From Oscillospiraceae bacterium (GTDB taxonomy: Bacteria; Bacillota; Clostridia; Oscillospirales; JAKOTC01), in the NCBI GenBank assembly GCA_035353335.1, contig DAOPZJ010000013.1, positions 1-51,369 on the forward strand: a stretch of 51,369 bases of DNA, given 5' to 3'. A program made the translations under genes and the position numbers. This document shows, in pieces, positions 40,827 through 49,700 of the stretch. Under the pieces are notes generated by a model that did not search any database, was not told the origin of the DNA, and was given only the letters and a program-made list of their open reading frames with translations. Position 1 is the stretch's first letter. Each line of letters begins with the position of its first letter.

Positions 40827-40858
40827 GGAACGGAGGCGGATGCTCACGCCTCCGTTCC
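40827..40858. repeat. Perfect 12-bp inverted repeat
   Basis: GGAACGGAGGCG (40827-40838) and CGCCTCCGTTCC (40847-40858) surround an 8-base loop. It has no T run on either side and lies just after a complete terminator, so its role is unclear. Confidence 0.7.
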
Positions 40859-40987
40859 GCTTATATGACCGCGTTTTTCGTCGTTTTGTTACAAGAGATG
40901 TTTATTTTTTTATCTTGTTGGTGTATGATGGAAATAGGAGGATTGCTCAGATATAAACTTAACGCTTTCTGTGAAAGGATACACGAT

Positions 40988-41767
40988 ATGACCGACTTGA
41001 AAACCATCATGGCCTGCGAAAACAATTTGATTTGTCACTGTGCAAACCTTGTCAAGACCTCGTTTGCGCATCTTTTCTATTCCGATACCAATAAGAGTTC
41101 GCACGACTGCAACCATGCGGTGATTTCCGATTTTTCCGACCCGGAGACGACACTGGCGGTAATTGAGGCATTTTATTACAGCAAGGCGGTCACACCGCGC
41201 ATCTTTTTCGGCGGTTTTGAAAACGAGCGGGAACTGCTGACGCCAACGCTTGAAAAGCGCGGTTGGACAATCGAGATCATCGACCGAAAATTGATGTTCT
41301 GGGGCGGCGGCGAGCCCAAAGAATATACTTCCCCTGCTTTACAGATCACACATAAAGAACACTTTGACGATGAGATTTATAATCTGTTTTTTGCCCATGA
41401 CGGCGGCGACTGGTGCGCGCTGGCAACCCGCGACTGCATGAATTACGGAAGCATCGATGTGTTTGTGGGGCGTGAAAAAATCGGCGCTCTCTCCGGTGAA
41501 CAGAGCGCGGCTTCGGTCAGCATCGAACACGATAAAATTACCGATCTTGCTTTGGTGCAGGATGTTTTTACCCTGCCGCAGTTTCGGGGCAAAGGATATG
41601 CCCGGGCCATGATGAGCGCAGCGATGCGTTATCAACTCGGGCATTACAATAATAAAGATATCTATTTGTGGGTGGAAAACCCGATTGCGATGCGGGTTTA
41701 TGAGGACATCGGATTTATCTATTCCAAAGAAACAGTGGATGTCTGGTTCGCTTATAAACGGCCTTAA
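40988..41767 (+). CDS. GNAT family acetyltransferase
   Basis: The start at ATG 40988 has GAAAGGAT nine bases upstream and gives 259 residues; the upstream in-frame extension crosses an inverted repeat and is not protein-like. The GNAT domain is in the C-terminal half: VQDVFTLPQFRGKGYARAMMSAAMRYQLG contains the acetyl-CoA loop (R-G-K-G-Y-A), and NPIAMRVYEDIGFIYSKET is the usual last helix and strand. The N-terminal half has no strong match. Its stop overlaps the stop of the converging patatin gene in a TTAA. Confidence 0.87.
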   Translation: MTDLKTIMACENNLICHCANLVKTSFAHLFYSDTNKSSHDCNHAVISDFSDPETTLAVIEAFYYSKAVTPRIFFGGFENERELLTPTLEKRGWTIEIIDRKLMFWGGGEPKEYTSPALQITHKEHFDDEIYNLFFAHDGGDWCALATRDCMNYGSIDVFVGREKIGALSGEQSAASVSIEHDKITDLALVQDVFTLPQFRGKGYARAMMSAAMRYQLGHYNNKDIYLWVENPIAMRVYEDIGFIYSKETVDVWFAYKRP

Positions 41768-42723
41768 GTGCGATTAAAAATCGATTTCTTCTTTTTCACC
41801 GTTTTTACTTCGGCCTTGTCTTCTTTTAACCACCCGATGATTTTCGGCGCTAAGATATTCATTGCATCCCTATAACCGAGTTCGTATTTATCGCGCAGAT
41901 AGGAATGGGTGAAATTCATCGCCGAGATGCCTTTGACCGGTTCGATGGAACGGCTTGGAATGATGTCGATGACCTCGCGCTCGGACGTTGATGGGATGGT
42001 CTTGACCTGCGACGCCTCCCGCAGATGTACGCCGATGAGAATATCGAGCTCCTGATCCAAAAGGGGCTTGAAAGGCGTGCCGTCGGCATTTTCCTCCGGG
42101 GAACCGGGTGCTGCGATGCCGCCGTCACAGTATCGAATATCGTCCATTACAATCGGCTCAAACACAAACGGAATCGCAGCCGAAGCCAGCGTGCAGTCGA
42201 CCGCGCGTTTATAATCGCAGTCGTTGAGGTGAAAATATTCGGGCTCATACTTCTCGCAGTTATAAGCGCAGACATAATAGTCTCGCTCGTCGCGCCACAG
42301 CGGTGCGATGTCGCAGGACTTTTCGATGAAATTTTTAACGCCCTCAAGCGTAAAAGCCGTTTGGTTTCCGGCAGCTATGTAAGAGATCGCCGAATGAAAA
42401 TCGGGAAAGCCGCGTCCGGTGTTGACGAATTTTAAAAACTCTCTGCGTTTTTCGGAGGGAACTCTGCCGTTCTTAAACATGAACTCCGCTACGTCCGTTT
42501 CGTTCCATAGGTTGTAACAGAATGTCGGATCGCCGGTTGCAAATATCAGCGTGTTCAGCGCGCCGATGGAAGTTCCGGACACCGCTTTGATCTTGTCGTG
42601 CAAATCAAGGTCGTAAAGAGCTGCGATCACGCCGCCCTGATAAGCGCCTTTTGCGCCGCCGCCCGATAACACAAGGCCGATTCTGAGCTCGTTAAAAACC
42701 TTTACTTTGGATTTATCCAGCAT
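41764..42723 (-). CDS. Patatin-like phospholipase
   Basis: This 319-residue protein of the patatin/RssA type has the oxyanion motif VLSGGGAKGAYQGG, the nucleophile Ser in SGTSIGALN and the catalytic Asp in CDGGIAAPGS. Patatins hydrolyse acyl esters of lipids with a Ser-Asp dyad. There is no signal peptide. The C-terminus is basic (KEDKAEVKTVKKKKSIFNRT). It follows the large glycoside-hydrolase-like gene by 13 bases, with an AGGAGG site in that gap, so the two are probably co-transcribed. Confidence 0.92.
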   Translation of the reverse strand: MLDKSKVKVFNELRIGLVLSGGGAKGAYQGGVIAALYDLDLHDKIKAVSGTSIGALNTLIFATGDPTFCYNLWNETDVAEFMFKNGRVPSEKRREFLKFVNTGRGFPDFHSAISYIAAGNQTAFTLEGVKNFIEKSCDIAPLWRDERDYYVCAYNCEKYEPEYFHLNDCDYKRAVDCTLASAAIPFVFEPIVMDDIRYCDGGIAAPGSPEENADGTPFKPLLDQELDILIGVHLREASQVKTIPSTSEREVIDIIPSRSIEPVKGISAMNFTHSYLRDKYELGYRDAMNILAPKIIGWLKEDKAEVKTVKKKKSIFNRT

Positions 42724-42736
42724 CCGGCTTACCTCC

Positions 42737-44728
42737 TCACTTCAACAGCATGAGTATGGCTGCCTCCCCGGCTGCAAGCTTTTTGCGGAAGCTGTAATAC
42801 TCACCGTTATGCTCATATTTTTCTTCGCATCCGTCCAGCGTGATTCTTTGATATTGCTCGGGGTTCGGAATAAATACAGTGATGTCCTCAGCGTCGTCCG
42901 GTGAGAAATTCACGATCAGCACGATGTCTTTTTCGGCGTCGGAAAACACCTCGGGGAACAGATAGGTCCCGCCGACCACGCAGGGCACCGTCGCTTTACA
43001 GGAGGCGATTACACCGAACAGGATATCGCGGTAAACCGGCGTCAAAAGGACGGTTGGCATTGTATCGGGCGACGAGAACGGAAAAACCAGACATTTGGAT
43101 CCGGTCAGCGCAATGCCGTTGCCGACCGCTTCGCCCATATAATTCTTGGCTTCTGTGATTAAATAGGGCTTTTCGCTGTATTGGATGTTGAAATAACTTT
43201 CGCCGTTGCCGACCCTGGCCTCGGGAATTCCGGCGTATTCGACGTTATTGACGACTTGATGATAAATTGCCGGGCCTGCGTCGCCGGTCTGCCGTTTGCA
43301 GTCGGTGATCAAGGCCAGTTTTCCGAGTCCCATCTCGAAAAGGGTATTCGCCGCTTCGCCGTCGACCAGCACAAAATTGTGGGCGAATAATTTCTTAATT
43401 GCGTCGGCGGACAGAGAACGGAAGTACTGCCCTGAGAACGCGACGATCTCGTTATTGATTTCAGCGGTTTTGACATAACGGCACGGGATACCGAAAGCAG
43501 ATAAAAACGAGAACCAAAAGCTTTGGTCGGGATAGAGTTCTTCCATACGCTCGCCTTTAGAGGTGTGCAGCGTATAGGAGGCCTTCTCGCTGATCGGGAC
43601 GCAGACGCCTTTGCGCTGCATATTCTTAAGTCCAAGCGCTGTAATGCGGTCTAAAACCGGCTTTGCCTGTGCAAGAACTTTATCGTATTCGTATTCCTTG
43701 ATGATGACATCGCCCATCATGTCGAAGAGGTTCAGCGTCATGCCGTCTGCCGGAAGCAAAACCGAGGTTAAAAGCTGCGCGTTGATCATGGCGCGGGATT
43801 TGACGAAACGGCCATGTGGGAAGCCCTCGAGCTCGGGGTAGATCAGAGTTTCGGACGGGCAATCCGCAACCGTTTGGCAGCTGTGCGCACAAAAATTCCA
43901 TTGATATTGCGCCATCGTTGCATCCTGATAAGACGGCAGATGGGGCCGGCTGACCGGTGTGTTTTCACCTGCGAGACCTTGCAGAATACCGCCCCAGTCG
44001 CGGCCTTCGGCGCAGTGGACTTTGGGTGCGGAACTCATCAGACCGACTTTGGTCTCGGGCGAAACCGCATGTACGGCAGCTCCGATTTTCTCGGCCAGTC
44101 CCCGCATGGTCTCACGGGAGACGTCGAGCCAGATTTTGCGGTAAAGACCCGGTTCTCCGGGTGCGAGCACACCCGCGACAAATTCCTCGCGGGTTAAAGC
44201 CTTCCCTGCACGCTCGGAGTAGAGCTGCATATGCCGGTCGCAGAAGCACCCGCCCCATTCGAGCGGCGCGTGGTTGTGCAGACGGAAATCGTCCTCGACC
44301 CAGATCGTATCGGGGTTGATTGAGGCATAATAGGCGTACATCTCGCAGATATATTTTTGAAACTCGGGATCAGCCGGGCAAGCGACCGCAGAGGCCTTTT
44401 GCCCCCACGGATCGGTCATTGTACCGAACATATTAAAATCCCATAGCTTGCGGCCCCGGTCGGTGTGCAGCGTCGTGATCCAAGGGTTGATTGAGGTCTT
44501 TACGCCGATTTCGGCTAGTTGCTCCCCCGCCCTTTGGATCGCCTCGAGCCACGGCTTTGTCTGTTCAATCGAAATATGCCCGCGGTTGAGCTGTTCGCAG
44601 TTGATATGGAACATCACATTGTCGATTTTAGCGCTTTGGCAGAACTCGAGCAGCCGCGCAACGGCTTCTTCTTCGTGAAAACCCGGCGCGACGCAATAGC
44701 GCAAAATATACTGATAACCCATACTCAT
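42737..44728 (-). CDS. Large glycoside hydrolase-like protein, family not identified
   Basis: This 663-residue protein has no signal peptide. The N-terminal part reads as a TIM-barrel hydrolase: DNVMFHINCEQLNRGH, VKTSINPWITTL, DTIWVEDDFRLHNH and GGCFCDRHM. The acidic residues of WVEDDFR are good catalytic candidates. The middle (about residues 370-560) resembles a glutamine-amidotransferase-like domain, and the C-terminus looks like a beta domain (DIVLIVNFSPDDAEDITVF). This layout is similar to GH42-type enzymes, but I cannot assign a CAZy family. It is paired with a GHL6-type gene 14 bases upstream. Confidence 0.7.
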   Translation of the reverse strand: MSMGYQYILRYCVAPGFHEEEAVARLLEFCQSAKIDNVMFHINCEQLNRGHISIEQTKPWLEAIQRAGEQLAEIGVKTSINPWITTLHTDRGRKLWDFNMFGTMTDPWGQKASAVACPADPEFQKYICEMYAYYASINPDTIWVEDDFRLHNHAPLEWGGCFCDRHMQLYSERAGKALTREEFVAGVLAPGEPGLYRKIWLDVSRETMRGLAEKIGAAVHAVSPETKVGLMSSAPKVHCAEGRDWGGILQGLAGENTPVSRPHLPSYQDATMAQYQWNFCAHSCQTVADCPSETLIYPELEGFPHGRFVKSRAMINAQLLTSVLLPADGMTLNLFDMMGDVIIKEYEYDKVLAQAKPVLDRITALGLKNMQRKGVCVPISEKASYTLHTSKGERMEELYPDQSFWFSFLSAFGIPCRYVKTAEINNEIVAFSGQYFRSLSADAIKKLFAHNFVLVDGEAANTLFEMGLGKLALITDCKRQTGDAGPAIYHQVVNNVEYAGIPEARVGNGESYFNIQYSEKPYLITEAKNYMGEAVGNGIALTGSKCLVFPFSSPDTMPTVLLTPVYRDILFGVIASCKATVPCVVGGTYLFPEVFSDAEKDIVLIVNFSPDDAEDITVFIPNPEQYQRITLDGCEEKYEHNGEYYSFRKKLAAGEAAILMLLK

Positions 44729-44742
44729 CCCGCTTTACTTTT

Positions 44743-46695
44743 TTATTTAATTTCAATCATCTGGTGGCAGGTGAATTTATCAACAGTATAACACAGGGCG
44801 CCGTTTTGATAAGTAAACGGAATCTCCTTGCCCTGTGGCTGCAAGATAACCGACTTCGGCGCTGTCGGAAGTTTGATCTCGACGGTGGTGTCGCAGATCG
44901 GAAGCAAATCCTCGATGATTTCGGTGTTGGTGCCCCGGACAGTGGTGTGCGCGAACAGGATATGATTGATGAGCGAATCGCCCTTTTTACGCAGTGTGAC
45001 AATCCCGCGGTCGGGTAAATTGGTCTTGAGAGTCTTTTCTTTGCCGATCAGCGCTTCGATCACGGCGACGACCAATTCTTTGCATTGTAATGCACCTTTG
45101 GTCGCATAGTCGGAAAAGATCTCCCAGCCGATATAGGCGGTGTTCCTGGTCAGAGACGCGCCCGGGCCGACATCGACCGGATCGTTCGGCGTATGGGCAT
45201 GCGAACAGAAATGCGTTGCGGTGCGGTTGAAATAGGGATTCTGGACAGCAACGAATTCGGTTGCGCCCGCTGACTCGAACTTATGGTTTTTACCATACAT
45301 CAACAGAACGCCGTTGTTGGTCTTGAGCTGGTCGTGACTGCTCAGATAAGTCGATGAAAATTCGTTTTCACCGAGGTATTTGACTCCGAGATCGACCGCG
45401 AATTCGTCTTTGTCGACAGCTAAGCAACTTGTGCCGGAAGCCAGCAGTTTACCGCCGTTTTTGAGATATTGATTCAGTTTCGCCGCAACCGCAGGGGTCA
45501 CTCTTCCGCAGTCGGGCATGACAAGCAGTTTGAATTTTGAAAAGTCCTCTTCGGTATCGATGACGCTGTAGAGATATTTCCCCTCGAGCAGCATCCGATT
45601 TGCTCCGATGTCGGCAGTTCTCGGAACGCTCTTTCCGGCACAGACCCCCACGGCTTCTGAAGACAGCAGTGCGACATCAGCCACCGCATGAGTCTCTTTG
45701 AGCCACGGTTCTTTTTCTTTGAGTTCGCTGTATGCGGCGCCCACAAGTTTATAAGTGGACATGTCCATTTTCCCGAGCGGATGCAGTTGGTCACCGATTG
45801 AACTGCCGGCGCCGAGCGCCGCCGAGAGCGAGACCTCGTAACGAAGGGCGTTCGGATGCTTGAACCCTCCGAATTCGCCCCAGCTCTTATGAAATTTTCC
45901 GGTCATGCCGAGGTATTCTTTACCCAGCGTCTCGGCATAGAGCGCTGAGAACGGGAAATCATCATAACCCCAGCCGCCGGTCGGCAGGGATTCGAGTTCG
46001 AGATGAGTCTGGGTATTTGCCAGATCACGGCGACCGCAGTGAAGATGACCGAAATTGTGAAAGACGGCGATGTTTTGATCGACCGAATCGACGGTCTCAC
46101 GGACTCTGCGGGCATAATTGGCGTAGACATCCTCGGCCTGTATCATTACGTCTTCGGGATTCGTGACATCAAGCCCTTTTTTCTTCATATCCGCGCGGCA
46201 GCGGCTGCAATAACAGGGTTTCGGCGCACAGATATCCAGGAAAATTTCGACCGGATGATACCGCTCGCCAACTTCTTTTACCTGTGCCAAAAGCACGTCC
46301 AAATAATCGGTATTGAAGCACATCCAGTGATAACCCGGCAGGTCAAAACTCTTGCAGAAAAGCAAGCTCTCGTCGCCATTGCGCGCTAGCCATTCAGGAT
46401 GGCGTACCGCTTCTTTTTCATCGAGTCCCGCCGAGATATAGATCGGAGTGCGCACATCTATTTCGTTACAGGCCTCGAGCTGAGCGCCGAGCAGGTCGAA
46501 CTTCAATTTCGGGTGCATGATATTGGCCTTGGTCGGGTGATAACACCAGCCGTGATGGCACTTTGAAAACAGCGTAATCGAATCGACGCAGCCAACTTGC
46601 AGCGCCTCCTGAAATTGCTTTCTATCAAACTTTCCCCCGACGTCCGGAACGCATTCGGATGTGTGAAAATCAAGGTGAATCTGGCGGAATTTCAT
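44743..46695 (-). CDS. GHL6-type glycosyl hydrolase with GH42-like middle domain
   Basis: This 650-residue protein begins MKFRQIHLDFHTSECVPDVG and continues SITLFSKCHHGWCYHPT, both typical of the hypothetical glycosyl hydrolase family 6 (GHL6, PF14871). EIFLDICAPKPCYCSRCRADM follows; the Cys cluster is also seen in the family. The middle part (about 345-470: LLMPD-type strand, then VAAKLNQYLKNGGKLLASGTS) matches the beta-galactosidase trimerisation domain. Members are often annotated near alpha-fucosidases. There is no signal peptide, so it acts inside on imported glycans. It is the upstream partner of two minus-strand genes. Confidence 0.85.
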   Translation of the reverse strand: MKFRQIHLDFHTSECVPDVGGKFDRKQFQEALQVGCVDSITLFSKCHHGWCYHPTKANIMHPKLKFDLLGAQLEACNEIDVRTPIYISAGLDEKEAVRHPEWLARNGDESLLFCKSFDLPGYHWMCFNTDYLDVLLAQVKEVGERYHPVEIFLDICAPKPCYCSRCRADMKKKGLDVTNPEDVMIQAEDVYANYARRVRETVDSVDQNIAVFHNFGHLHCGRRDLANTQTHLELESLPTGGWGYDDFPFSALYAETLGKEYLGMTGKFHKSWGEFGGFKHPNALRYEVSLSAALGAGSSIGDQLHPLGKMDMSTYKLVGAAYSELKEKEPWLKETHAVADVALLSSEAVGVCAGKSVPRTADIGANRMLLEGKYLYSVIDTEEDFSKFKLLVMPDCGRVTPAVAAKLNQYLKNGGKLLASGTSCLAVDKDEFAVDLGVKYLGENEFSSTYLSSHDQLKTNNGVLLMYGKNHKFESAGATEFVAVQNPYFNRTATHFCSHAHTPNDPVDVGPGASLTRNTAYIGWEIFSDYATKGALQCKELVVAVIEALIGKEKTLKTNLPDRGIVTLRKKGDSLINHILFAHTTVRGTNTEIIEDLLPICDTTVEIKLPTAPKSVILQPQGKEIPFTYQNGALCYTVDKFTCHQMIEIK

Positions 46696-46820
46696 GGTAA
46701 CACCTTTCTGTTGTTTTTTATTTTATTTTGTCAGCATGTTATTTTTTAATTCAAAAGTAAAAGTAAAACTAAACAAATGTAACAACAAACACCATATTCT
46801 TCACTACTCACAATTACTCT

Positions 46821-47678
46821 TTACTTGACTGTATAGTAGCCGTGTTCGAGGCAAAGCGTCGCGGCGGCTTTTGTTTTTTCATCGCCCTCGAGGGATTTGG
46901 TAATAAAATCGGGGTGGTCGCGCACAAAGTCCAGCATCGACTTGATCGGATCTGCAATATAAGCCAATACAAAATCCAATTGTCCCTGATCGATGAGATT
47001 ATAATCAAAAGCCTCGCGGAAAAAAGCTGTGTCAATCTCGCACATTGAAAAAGGCGGAATGCCAAGCGTAACCAATCGGTCACTCCCGCCCTGTCTGCGG
47101 TCAATGATGTTATAGACGGCTGCGGCAGATGCACCCGCCTCGTTGATTGCGGGCAGCCAGACACGGTTATAAGTATTTCCGCCCCCGATGATATCACTGA
47201 CCAACAAGATCTTTTTCCCCATAATACCGTCCTGCTCGGTGCGGTTATCACTATAGAGTACGATCTTTTTATCGTCAAAAATCATCGCGTGTGGAAGTCC
47301 CATCCTCTGTGCGATTGGGATCGAAAACAGCCAGCCGTTATTCGGACTCCCTGCCACCGCATTCGCCTTTTGGCAGGAGAGTTCGGACGTCAGGAAATCT
47401 ACTGAACGGTCGATCACCGTCCGGTAAGCCTGTGACCGTTCCAACATTTGCTTGCATAATGTCCCGAGCGTCCGCGTAATCAGCATCGGGCTGTCGGAGG
47501 CTGTATCGGCAAGCGCCGTCGCCGAAGCAGCCGCATCGTCGTTTTCCAGAATGCGCTGCGTACGGATTTTAACGGCGGCAAGTCGTCCGGTCGGACGCCA
47601 AAATGGCCGGTCCGGCTGAGCAACACAGACGACACCGCTATTAAATAAAGTTGAGATGATCTCTTTTTTACGCGCCAT
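46821..47678 (-). CDS. Phosphoribosyltransferase-like protein
   Basis: This 285-residue protein resembles orotate phosphoribosyltransferase-type PRTases. KILLVSDIIGGGNTY occupies the place of the PRPP-binding loop, although the usual DD acidic pair is S-D, so catalysis with PRPP is uncertain. Upstream are ANAVAGSPNNGWLFSIPIAQRMGLPHAMIFDDKK and VVCVAQPDRPFW. It follows the coiled-coil gene by 12 bases at the end of a coaD-containing run. The 125 bases between it and the GHL6 gene are AT-rich; I see no clear terminator or promoter there. Confidence 0.7.
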   Translation of the reverse strand: MARKKEIISTLFNSGVVCVAQPDRPFWRPTGRLAAVKIRTQRILENDDAAASATALADTASDSPMLITRTLGTLCKQMLERSQAYRTVIDRSVDFLTSELSCQKANAVAGSPNNGWLFSIPIAQRMGLPHAMIFDDKKIVLYSDNRTEQDGIMGKKILLVSDIIGGGNTYNRVWLPAINEAGASAAAVYNIIDRRQGGSDRLVTLGIPPFSMCEIDTAFFREAFDYNLIDQGQLDFVLAYIADPIKSMLDFVRDHPDFITKSLEGDEKTKAAATLCLEHGYYTVK

Positions 47679-47690
47679 GTATAAACCTAT

Positions 47691-48164
47691 TTATTCCTCT
47701 CTGCGGGTATTGCGAAGAGATGCGCGCGACTGCCGAAGGTCGTTGAGTCCCTTTGTGAATTCGTCTTCAGTGCGTTTTAAAATGTTGTCGGCAAAAACAA
47801 CTGCGCCTTGCTTGACTTCCCCGGCTTTGTATTCGGCGTCACTGATGATATTTTGAGCCAGTTCCTTGGCATCATGCACAATCCGCTCTTCCATGATGAG
47901 TTTTTTTGCGCGCTCCTCAGCGGAGGTGATGATCGATTCGGCTTCGCGCTTGGCGGAAGTGATGATATCGCTTCGGTCGGCGACGATTTTTTGCGCCTGG
48001 CCGATCTCCTCGGGCAGACCGTTTCGAATATCCTCCAGCAATTCGCGCACTTTCGCCGCATCGACGACGCTGCGGCCTCTTGACAACGGCAGATCCCAGG
48101 CCTTGTCAAGCAAGTCATGGATCTCGTCAATGATGTCTTCGATACTGAGCTGTTTTTCTGACAT
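47691..48164 (-). CDS. Coiled-coil conserved protein
   Basis: From ATG 48164 the protein has 157 residues; a TTG at 48173 is closer to the GAAAGGA site and is an alternative start. Most of the sequence is helical with heptad-like spacing (residues about 25-150), as in ATP synthase b-subunit or DivIVA-like rods: IVADRSDIITSAKREAESIITSAEERAKKLIMEERI. There is no membrane helix. Similar proteins lie downstream of coaD in Clostridia and are annotated as hypothetical or ATPase. The role is unknown; a structural or divisome-associated function is a guess. Confidence 0.75.
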   Translation of the reverse strand: MSEKQLSIEDIIDEIHDLLDKAWDLPLSRGRSVVDAAKVRELLEDIRNGLPEEIGQAQKIVADRSDIITSAKREAESIITSAEERAKKLIMEERIVHDAKELAQNIISDAEYKAGEVKQGAVVFADNILKRTEDEFTKGLNDLRQSRASLRNTRREE

Positions 48165-48228
48165 AAGATGCAATTCATCCTTTCACGAAGGTCGGAAATT
48201 CCCGCCGGTTATTATTCTATGTATAAAG

Positions 48229-48714
48229 CTAATTCTTTTTCTTTTCGGCATTAAAGGCAGCACAGACACAAGGGGGAACAAATTCACAAGTGTCACCGCC
48301 GAAAGCGGCCAGCTGCCGCACCATCGAAGACGACATATATAAATAATCGAGCTTAGTGGTTAAAAACACCGTATCACCATCGGGATAGAGTTTTTTATTG
48401 GTTAATGCCAACTGAAACTCATTTTCAAAATCTGTCATCGCGCGCAGTCCCCTGACGATCGCCAGTGCTTTTTTCTGCCGGGCATAATCGGCGGTAAGGC
48501 CGTCCCAAACATCAACCGAGACATTCGGGATATCGTATATGGCCTCTTTCAGGAACCCCAAGCGCTGCTGCGCCGAAAAATGGCGTTTTTTATCGGGGTT
48601 GCTTGCGACCACGACGATGACCTCGTCAAACATCTGAGCAGCTCGCCGGATGATGTCGATATGTCCGTAGGTCACGGGGTCGAAACTCCCGGGACAAATT
48701 GCAATCCGTTTCAT
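48229..48714 (-). CDS. coaD: Phosphopantetheine adenylyltransferase
   Basis: This 161-residue enzyme makes dephospho-CoA from 4'-phosphopantetheine and ATP, the penultimate step of coenzyme A synthesis. The nucleotidyltransferase motif is GSFDPVTYGHIDII (T/HxGH), with VRGLRAMTDFENEFQLALTNKKL in the centre and YMSSSMVRQLAAFGGD near the end. Length is typical. It lies downstream of rsmD, the usual Firmicute order. Confidence 0.97.
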   Translation of the reverse strand: MKRIAICPGSFDPVTYGHIDIIRRAAQMFDEVIVVVASNPDKKRHFSAQQRLGFLKEAIYDIPNVSVDVWDGLTADYARQKKALAIVRGLRAMTDFENEFQLALTNKKLYPDGDTVFLTTKLDYLYMSSSMVRQLAAFGGDTCEFVPPCVCAAFNAEKKKN

Positions 48715-48757
48715 TATTCGATCATTCTTTCTTTTTTATTATCTTTAATCGGTCATT

Positions 48758-49312
48758 TTAATTTTTCCTGAGGTAATCCCGATGGCGATAATATGTTGTT
48801 TTGATATAGCCATATTTCGCTTGAGAATCCATCACAAAATCCCCTGCGGCTTCCGGAAGGCGTTCCCCTTCGCTGGTTTCGCAATAGATCACACCGTTTT
48901 TTTCAATATGCTTTGCCGCGAGCGGCAGCATCTTGTCCAAAATCCCACGGTTAAAAGGCGGGTCGAGCAGAATGATGTCATAATTTTTGTCAGCGGATTT
49001 GATAAATCCGAAGGCGTCCGTGCCGAAAATTCCCGCTTTATCGGTAAAGCCGCAGGTCTCCACATTCTTTTTCACGCAGGCAAGCGATGTTTTGGAGTTG
49101 TCCACAAAATCGCAATGGGCAGCGCCTCGACTAAGCGCTTCGATACCGAGCTGCCCCGAACCTGCAAAAAGGTCCAGCACGCGCCTGCCCTCTAGTTCAA
49201 AATGGAGCTTTGAAAAAACCGCTTCTTTGACCCGTTCCATGGTGGGCTGCATCTCCGGCTCCTCAGTGCTCTTTAGCGGCCTGCGTCTTGCGCTGCCGGC
49301 GATCACGCGCAT
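48758..49312 (-). CDS. rsmD: 16S rRNA (guanine(966)-N(2))-methyltransferase
   Basis: The start at ATG 49312 follows an AAGGGGC site and gives 184 residues beginning MRVIAGSARRRPL, which is the standard RsmD N-terminus. The SAM-binding motif VLDLFAGSGQLGIEALSRGA and the catalytic LDPPF are present. It modifies G966 of 16S rRNA in the assembled small subunit. It is next to coaD in a conserved gene pair. Confidence 0.96.
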   Translation of the reverse strand: MRVIAGSARRRPLKSTEEPEMQPTMERVKEAVFSKLHFELEGRRVLDLFAGSGQLGIEALSRGAAHCDFVDNSKTSLACVKKNVETCGFTDKAGIFGTDAFGFIKSADKNYDIILLDPPFNRGILDKMLPLAAKHIEKNGVIYCETSEGERLPEAAGDFVMDSQAKYGYIKTTYYRHRDYLRKN

Positions 49313-49363
49313 CTTAGTACCCGCCCCTTTCATATGGGTATTATTATACGCGATTATACATTC

Positions 49364-49645
49364 TTAGTCAATATGTTGGCTTTTCGGGCGCTTATTATTG
49401 CAAACCGGCATGCACTTGTTGACCAAAATGACGTCTTCGCCGATTAATGTGATCTCGTTCCAGGCAATAGCAATATCGTCTTCCCGTCCGAAAAGTCCGA
49501 GAACTCGGCATCTCCCCGGCAATATCAGCGCGCATACCCGCGCCGTCTCTAGATCGATGTCTATATCGCAGATTCGCCCCAGTTTTTCTCCGTTGTTAAT
49601 ATTCACGACGTCCTTATCCCGCAATTCAAAAAAGCTGCTGATCAT
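49364..49645 (-). CDS. YlmC/YmxH family PRC-barrel sporulation protein
   Basis: The start at ATG 49645 has GGGGAGGGG six bases upstream and gives 93 residues. The PRC-barrel core reads SFFELRDKDVVNINNGEKLGRICDIDIDLETARVCALILPG, followed by a second strand set ending VILVNK. Such proteins are widespread in spore formers and are named YlmC/YmxH after Bacillus genes; the exact role is unclear. It lies between the ABC exporter and rsmD. Confidence 0.9.
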   Translation of the reverse strand: MISSFFELRDKDVVNINNGEKLGRICDIDIDLETARVCALILPGRCRVLGLFGREDDIAIAWNEITLIGEDVILVNKCMPVCNNKRPKSQHID

Positions 49646-49700
49646 CGCTGCCCCTCCCCGCATCCAGATAGTTCATTTTATGCGGGAAGTACACAAAATG

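Noticed and set aside
40784..40987. N-terminal extension of the GNAT gene
   Set aside because: The extra codons cross the terminator arm and the 12-bp inverted repeat; a good ribosome binding site supports ATG 40988.
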